Source of the DNA: Sporosarcina sp. JAI121
GTDB taxonomy: Bacteria > Bacillota > Bacilli > Bacillales_A > Planococcaceae
Length of the DNA: 64,000 nucleotides
NCBI RefSeq assembly: GCF_013408665.1
Contig: NZ_JACCCL010000003.1
Location: forward strand, 124,001 to 188,000
Reading direction: 5' to 3'
The notes under the pieces were generated by a model. That model had not been told where the DNA came from and searched no databases. It saw nothing but the letters and a program-made list of their open reading frames with translations. A program made the translations under genes and the position numbers. The first letter of the stretch is position 1. Each line of letters starts with the position of its first letter. Of this stretch, positions 59,849-64,000 are shown one piece after another.

Positions 59849-61315
59849 TCATTGAGTAGCAAAGACTTTTAAATACTTGTCGATATCGACGTTCGTACCT
59901 TCTACGAGCGCATTTCCGAGTCCTTCATCGGCTTTGTAGAAGTTTGCGACCGCCCGTCCAACGATATCACGGTCTTTAATTTGTGCAAAATCATTCAGCA
60001 AGTTTTTGATGAGCGCTTGTTTCGTTTCTTCATCATAGCTTCTGTAAATATCTCCTGCTTGACCGAAGTTATTGGTTTTTTCGATGGCGTTACGGCCGAT
60101 GACACCTGATAGTGGCTGATCCGGCTCACGATACGAGTGGTCTTCTTTCGGTTCGGTTGAATAGCTATTCGGTTCAAAATTGATAGTGGAAGTTTGCTGC
60201 TGAATCGGCATTGCCCCGTCACGTTGGTTATTTGCAAATGGACATTGCGGCGCGTTGATAGGCAATTGTAAATAGTTCGGTCCTACACGATGGCGTTGTG
60301 TGTCGGAATAAGAGAAAATACGGCCCTGGAGCATTTTGTCTTCAGATGGAAGCATGCCTGGGACCAAAACGCCGGGATTGAAGCCGACTGATTCCGTTTC
60401 CGCAAAGAAGTTATCAACGTTACGATTCAGTGTCATCGTACCGACAAGCTCCCAAGGGAAGTCTTTTTCGAGCCAATCTTTTGTTGAATCCAGTGGATTG
60501 AAATCGTAGTCGTCGAGATTTTTAGGGTCAAGTACTTGTACGTATAGATCCCATTCAGGGAAATTGCCCTCGTCGATTGCTTCAAATAGATCTCGTGTAG
60601 CGTGGCTGAAGTCTTTACCTTGCTGTTCTTCCGCTTCTTCAATCGTGAAGTTCTTAATGCCTTCTTTAGGATCCCAGCGTAGTTTCACGTAAACTGTTTC
60701 GCCTGCTTCGTTATACCATTTGTATGCATGTACGGAAGATCCGCGCATATGACGATATGAAGCGGGAATCCCTTCATCCGTGAACAAGTGGATCATCATG
60801 TTCGTCGTTTCAGGTGATAGCCCCATGAAATCCCAGTAGCGACTAGGGTTTTGCAAGTTTGTTTGTGGATCCGGCTTCAGTGAATGGATGACATCCGGGA
60901 ATTTAATCGCATCGCGGATGAAGAAAACCGGTAAGTCATTCCCTACGAAATCATAGTTTCCTTCTTCCGTATAAAACTTAACGGAAAATCCGCGCGGATC
61001 CCGTGCAGTTTCGGGTGAACCCAGCCCATGAATAACTGTTGAGAAGCGGGCGAATAAGGGTGTTTCTTTGCCTTCCTCTTGAAGGAATGCCGCTTTTGTA
61101 TACTTCTTCATGCTATTTTTCACTTTAAATACACCGTGTGCGCCTGCACCACGTGCATGGACGACACGCTCAGGAACGCGTTCGCGGTCAAAGTGTGCGA
61201 GTTTCTCGACTAATTGATAATCATCAAGTAGGGAAGGGCCGCTATTACCCGCCGTACGTGAGTTTTGGTTGTCAGCAATCGGAACACCTTGATTTGTCGT
61301 TAGTTTCTTTTCCAA
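59849..61315 (-). CDS. katA: Catalase, vegetative KatA type
   Basis: 488 residues from TTG 61315 (GGGAGTGA upstream); longer in-frame starts run into the operator. FDRERVPERVVHARGAGAHG carries the distal His, VGNDLPVFFIRD the Asn, and YSDTQRHRVGPNY the proximal heme-ligand Tyr. Small-subunit heme catalase, breaks down hydrogen peroxide. PerR box lies 17 bp upstream, so peroxide induction is expected. Confidence 0.93.
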   Translation of the reverse strand: MEKKLTTNQGVPIADNQNSRTAGNSGPSLLDDYQLVEKLAHFDRERVPERVVHARGAGAHGVFKVKNSMKKYTKAAFLQEEGKETPLFARFSTVIHGLGSPETARDPRGFSVKFYTEEGNYDFVGNDLPVFFIRDAIKFPDVIHSLKPDPQTNLQNPSRYWDFMGLSPETTNMMIHLFTDEGIPASYRHMRGSSVHAYKWYNEAGETVYVKLRWDPKEGIKNFTIEEAEEQQGKDFSHATRDLFEAIDEGNFPEWDLYVQVLDPKNLDDYDFNPLDSTKDWLEKDFPWELVGTMTLNRNVDNFFAETESVGFNPGVLVPGMLPSEDKMLQGRIFSYSDTQRHRVGPNYLQLPINAPQCPFANNQRDGAMPIQQQTSTINFEPNSYSTEPKEDHSYREPDQPLSGVIGRNAIEKTNNFGQAGDIYRSYDEETKQALIKNLLNDFAQIKDRDIVGRAVANFYKADEGLGNALVEGTNVDIDKYLKVFATQ

Positions 61316-61331
61316 TGAAATCACTCCCTGA

Positions 61332-61346
61332 TTATAATCATTACAA
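61332..61346. promoter_or_regulatory. PerR box of katA
   Basis: TTATAATCATTACAA matches the PerR consensus TTATAATNATTATAA with one mismatch. Confidence 0.85.
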
Positions 61347-61413
61347 AGTAGGACTGAATATAATGTAATGTATATTCTCTCAATTTGCAAGAGAAAGGTG
61401 CTAGTTTATGAAA

Positions 61414-61446
61414 ATAAAAAAATCACTCCATTCAAGAATGAAGTGA
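61414..61446 (-). terminator. Terminator of the small STAS gene
   Basis: AATCACTCCATTC and GAATGAAGTGATT pair with one mismatch; on the minus strand TTTTTTTAT follows. Confidence 0.85.
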
Positions 61447-61893
61447 TTGTCCATTTTCGGCTAATAGCACCTGTAATGAGGTTCTGAAATTTACGTAGGT
61501 TTCAATATTCACATGGATGCCTGCCTGCACGACTTCTCTGACGAGGCAAGGATTGAAACCGACGAAAATGGGGCGTACGCCCATCAGTTTCAACGTATTA
61601 TTTAGTTGATCTATTTCAAGTGTCAGTAAACTGAAATCGAATTCCTCAATGTCATTGATACCTACTCCGGTAAAGTCAATTACAGCACAAATTGTTCCTC
61701 TGTGACCACCGACGTAATCGAGAACGCGGGTCCGGATCATGTTAAAACGTTCTTGGCTAATATGACCTGAAATCGGGACAAGGATCGTGTTTTCAACGAT
61801 GGAAGGAATGATTGGAGCCGATGTTTCAATTAGAATTTTTTCATAGGAAGCAATTTTCGACTTAAGCTGTCGGATTTCATTTTCATAGTCCAT
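61432..61893 (-). CDS. STAS-domain protein (RsbR/RsbS-like)
   Basis: 153 residues from ATG 61893 (GCGAGGTG upstream; the start at 61932 is longer but without a site). A short N-terminal coiled stretch (EIRQLKSKIASYEKIL), then STAS: ILVPISGHISQERFN, AVIDFTGVGINDIEEFDFSLL, GVRPIFVGFNP. It lacks the large N-terminal sensor of full RsbR proteins. The phospho-site position holds FTGVG.. with no clear Ser/Thr pair. Third STAS protein within 6 kb. Confidence 0.75.
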   Translation of the reverse strand: MDYENEIRQLKSKIASYEKILIETSAPIIPSIVENTILVPISGHISQERFNMIRTRVLDYVGGHRGTICAVIDFTGVGINDIEEFDFSLLTLEIDQLNNTLKLMGVRPIFVGFNPCLVREVVQAGIHVNIETYVNFRTSLQVLLAENGQSLHS

Positions 61894-61956
61894 AAAACGC
61901 ACCTCGCTACCATTTTCTCTAGTATACTTCATTTGGCAAAAGGTGCATAGAAAATA

Positions 61957-61990
61957 GAAAACGGATAGACAAGGTCTACCCGTTCAGATA
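61957..61990 (-). terminator. Terminator of the thioredoxin-like gene
   Basis: AACGGATAGAC and GTCTACCCGTT pair with one mismatch; on the minus strand the hairpin is followed by TTCTATTTTC. Confidence 0.75.
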
Positions 61991-62003
61991 AAAAATTTAG
62001 TAG

Positions 62004-62324
62004 TTACGCCTTTACGCTTTCAAGGAAATCTGTAACTTGTTCTGGAGATTTTGCGTTTGCACTATGCAAATGCGCTTGCTTTTCACCGTTCTGGAAAATA
62101 AGCAGGCTTGGAATTCCCATGACTTCATACTTTTCCGCGATTTCGGGAAGTACGTCACGGTCGACGTCATACCATGTATACGAATCGTATTTTTCGACGA
62201 TCGGATCGATGAACATGTCCATTCGTCTGCAGTCAGGACACCATCCTGCTTGGAATTTGACAAGTGCTTTCGAGTTTCCGGAAATCACTTCATTGAATTC
62301 TTCAACTGTTGTAATGGGTTTCAT
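62004..62324 (-). CDS. Thioredoxin-like protein with CPDC active site
   Basis: 106 residues. KALVKFQAGWCPDCRRMDMFI has the redox pair Cys-Pro-Asp-Cys (about residue 29), not the standard CGPC. The cis-Pro is in MGIPSLLIFQNG. No signal peptide, so a cytosolic disulfide reductase/oxidase-like protein; similar small proteins (YtpP/YdbP types) occur in Bacillus. Confidence 0.85.
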   Translation of the reverse strand: MKPITTVEEFNEVISGNSKALVKFQAGWCPDCRRMDMFIDPIVEKYDSYTWYDVDRDVLPEIAEKYEVMGIPSLLIFQNGEKQAHLHSANAKSPEQVTDFLESVKA

Positions 62325-62435
62325 AATTTTTGCCCCTCCTTTATAGGGACAGTGTACAACGTATTCGCTTAAGACTGCTAGTTATATGTTCCGCGGGGAA
62401 TAAGGGAGTAAAAAGAAATTTTTTCAATTTAAATA

Positions 62436-62464
62436 TTGCGAAAACAATGAGAATGTTCTACACT
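62436..62464 (+). promoter_or_regulatory. Promoter of fadN
   Basis: TTGCGA (62436-62441), 17-bp spacer, TACACT (62459-62464). Confidence 0.55.
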
Positions 62465-62505
62465 GAGAGTTATAGAAATGGTTTCTATTTTTTTTGCCCA
62501 AGAAA

Positions 62506-62523
62506 TGAATGAGTGTTCATTCA
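62506..62523. promoter_or_regulatory. FadR (TetR-type) operator of fadN
   Basis: TGAATGAGTGTTCATTCA is a palindrome matching the Bacillus FadR site pattern TGAATGA...TCATTCA, placed between promoter and start. Confidence 0.75.
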
Positions 62524-62546
62524 AAAAGAAAAGGGAGGCTTCACAC

Positions 62547-64000
62547 GTGACTTATCAAATTAAAAAAGCGGCAGTTTTAGGTTCAGGTGTAATGGGCTCA
62601 GGTATTGCAGCCCATCTCGCGAATATTGGAATCCCGGTACTGCTCCTGGACATCGTTCCCGGCCAGTTGACGGAAGAGGAAGTAGCAAAAGGACTTACAC
62701 TTGAAGATGATGCGATTCGAAATAAGATGTCAGCGGGTGCTCTGCAGAAACTATTGAAACAGAAGCCGGCACCACTCACAAAGAAAAGTAATGTGTCTCT
62801 TATTGAAGCTGGAAATTTTGAGGATGATTTGGAAAAACTGAAAAATGTCGATTGGATCATAGAAGTGATTGTTGAAAATCTAGATGTTAAAAAAGGTTTG
62901 TATGAAAAAATAGATGCAGTTCGTAAACCGGGTACAATCATCACGTCAAATACATCGGGCATTAGTATCGAGGCGATGGCAGAGGACCGTTCGGAAGATT
63001 TTCAAAAGCATTTCCTTGGAACGCACTTTTTCAATCCGCCGCGCTACTTGAAACTGCTTGAAGTGATCCCAGCTAGCACGACAACACCCGAAGTCGTCGA
63101 TTTCATGACTCGTTTCGGCGAGGACGTTCTTGGTAAAGGGGTTGTCATTGCCAAAGATACACCGAATTTCATCGCGAACCGGATCGGTACATATGGACTT
63201 CTAATCACACTGCGTGAGATGGAAAAGCGGGGTTATTCAATCGGGGAAGTCGACTCGGTGACAGGGACATTAATCGGGCGGCCAACTTCAGCAACATTCC
63301 GTACGTTGGATGTCGTAGGACTCGATACATTCATGCATGTAGCGAAAAACGTTTATGACAAAACGGAGGGCGAAGAACAGAAGGTGTTTGAACTGCCGCC
63401 ATTCATGAAGAAAATGATTGACAATGGCTGGATTGGTGCCAAAGCAAAACAAGGATTCTATCAGAAAAAAGGGAAAGAAATCTTGGAACTAAATACAGAG
63501 ACATTTGAATACAGTCCGGCAAAAAAATTGACAACATCTTCAATTGAAATGGCCAAACAGCAAAAGGGACTTGCTAATAAAGTGAAAACGCTTGTCTATG
63601 CAGATGACCGGACTGGAGAAATCCTATGGAATATTCTTGCGCCGACACTGCGTTACTCGGCAGAACTGAACGGCGAAATCGCTGATGATATCGTATCACT
63701 CGACAATGCCATGAAATGGGGCTTCGGATGGCAGCAAGGACCGTTTGAAATATGGGATGCGATCGGCGTTGAAAAATCCGTTGTAAAAATGAAGGAAGAA
63801 GGCTATGAAATTCCCTCATTCGTTCAAAGTTTGCTAGCGAAAGGCTATGAATCTTTTTATAAGGAAGAAGACAGTGAACTCTACTTCTTCGACGGCGAAG
63901 ATTACAAGCTCGTTCCGGTGAATGAAAAAGTGATCGATTTGAAACGGTATAAGAAAAAACACGGAGTCATCAAAAAGAATTCAGGCGCTAGCCTGATCGA
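62547..64000 (+). CDS. fadN: 3-hydroxyacyl-CoA dehydrogenase/enoyl-CoA hydratase FadN, 5' part
   Basis: Starts at GTG 62547 with AAGGGAGG at 62531; open to the window edge (484 codons visible, full family length about 790). Rossmann NAD site AAVLGSGVMGSGIAAHLANIG, catalytic HFFNPPRYLKLLEV with the His, and KDTPNFIANRIG; a second dehydrogenase-like repeat follows (GWQQGPFEIWDAIG). FadN performs the hydration/dehydrogenation steps of beta-oxidation and is usually followed by fadA and fadE. The FadR box predicts repression lifted by long-chain acyl-CoA. Confidence 0.92.
   Translation, partial: MTYQIKKAAVLGSGVMGSGIAAHLANIGIPVLLLDIVPGQLTEEEVAKGLTLEDDAIRNKMSAGALQKLLKQKPAPLTKKSNVSLIEAGNFEDDLEKLKNVDWIIEVIVENLDVKKGLYEKIDAVRKPGTIITSNTSGISIEAMAEDRSEDFQKHFLGTHFFNPPRYLKLLEVIPASTTTPEVVDFMTRFGEDVLGKGVVIAKDTPNFIANRIGTYGLLITLREMEKRGYSIGEVDSVTGTLIGRPTSATFRTLDVVGLDTFMHVAKNVYDKTEGEEQKVFELPPFMKKMIDNGWIGAKAKQGFYQKKGKEILELNTETFEYSPAKKLTTSSIEMAKQQKGLANKVKTLVYADDRTGEILWNILAPTLRYSAELNGEIADDIVSLDNAMKWGFGWQQGPFEIWDAIGVEKSVVKMKEEGYEIPSFVQSLLAKGYESFYKEEDSELYFFDGEDYKLVPVNEKVIDLKRYKKKHGVIKKNSGASLI

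Overview
The window looks like chromosomal DNA of a low-GC, Gram-positive, spore-forming type Bacillales bacterium of the Planococcaceae kind (Sporosarcina-like). The basis is AAGGAGG-type ribosome binding sites, frequent TTG/GTG starts, PerR-, Fur- and FadR-type operators, a YtrA-type GntR operon, and protein families typical of Bacillus relatives. This is inferred from gene content only; there is no rRNA or tRNA in the window to confirm it.

Layout. 1-7.3 kb: the 3' end of a PdxK/ThiD-family kinase, a Na+/serine-threonine symporter (SstT) behind a structured leader, an EVE-HNH nuclease, a divergent-strand ytr-like ABC operon with four upstream palindromic operators, and two copies of a GC-rich dispersed repeat. 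7.3-9.7 kb: a large two-domain isoprenoid-synthase-like protein. 10.0-25.5 kb: a Fur-controlled, NRPS-independent carboxylate siderophore locus. It resembles the staphyloferrin B set (three IucA/IucC synthetases, SbnG-like citrate synthase, SbnH-like decarboxylase, exporter), but it begins with a diaminobutyrate aminotransferase in place of SbnA/SbnB and ends with an RraA-like protein. A second Fur box precedes the uptake genes (lipoprotein, two permeases, FhuF-type reductase, ATPase). 25.7-29.4 kb: a ZIP metal transporter, a BCCT osmolyte transporter, a Pro/Gly-rich coat-like protein and a 61-bp tandem repeat array. 29.5-34.0 kb: the histidine utilisation operon hutU-hutI-hutH.

34.2-56.8 kb is the most unusual part. 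It is an AT-rich run of about 30 mostly single-gene units, nearly all on the + strand, separated by 33 copies of a palindromic element. The core is CTTNTTCAACTAAC, a short GGGGCAG-like loop, then GTTAGTTGAANAAG. The outer base of the stem covaries between copies, some copies look like hybrids of two arm types, and many are paired with a recurrent rho-independent terminator. Units carry unrelated functions: alpha/beta hydrolase, VOC protein, ECF sigma/anti-sigma, cold-shock protein, PadR regulator, EamA transporter, TmrB-like tunicamycin resistance protein, a riboswitch-controlled NUDIX hydrolase, polysaccharide deacetylase, HD hydrolase, small membrane proteins and decayed genes. The arrangement is like an integron cassette array, but no integrase is present in the window.

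56.98-64 kb returns to ordinary chromosome: a 21/42-bp tandem repeat array, a YpcP-like 5'-3' exonuclease, two more STAS proteins, a C39-like peptidase, catalase with a PerR box, a thioredoxin-like protein, and the 5' part of fadN behind a FadR-type operator.
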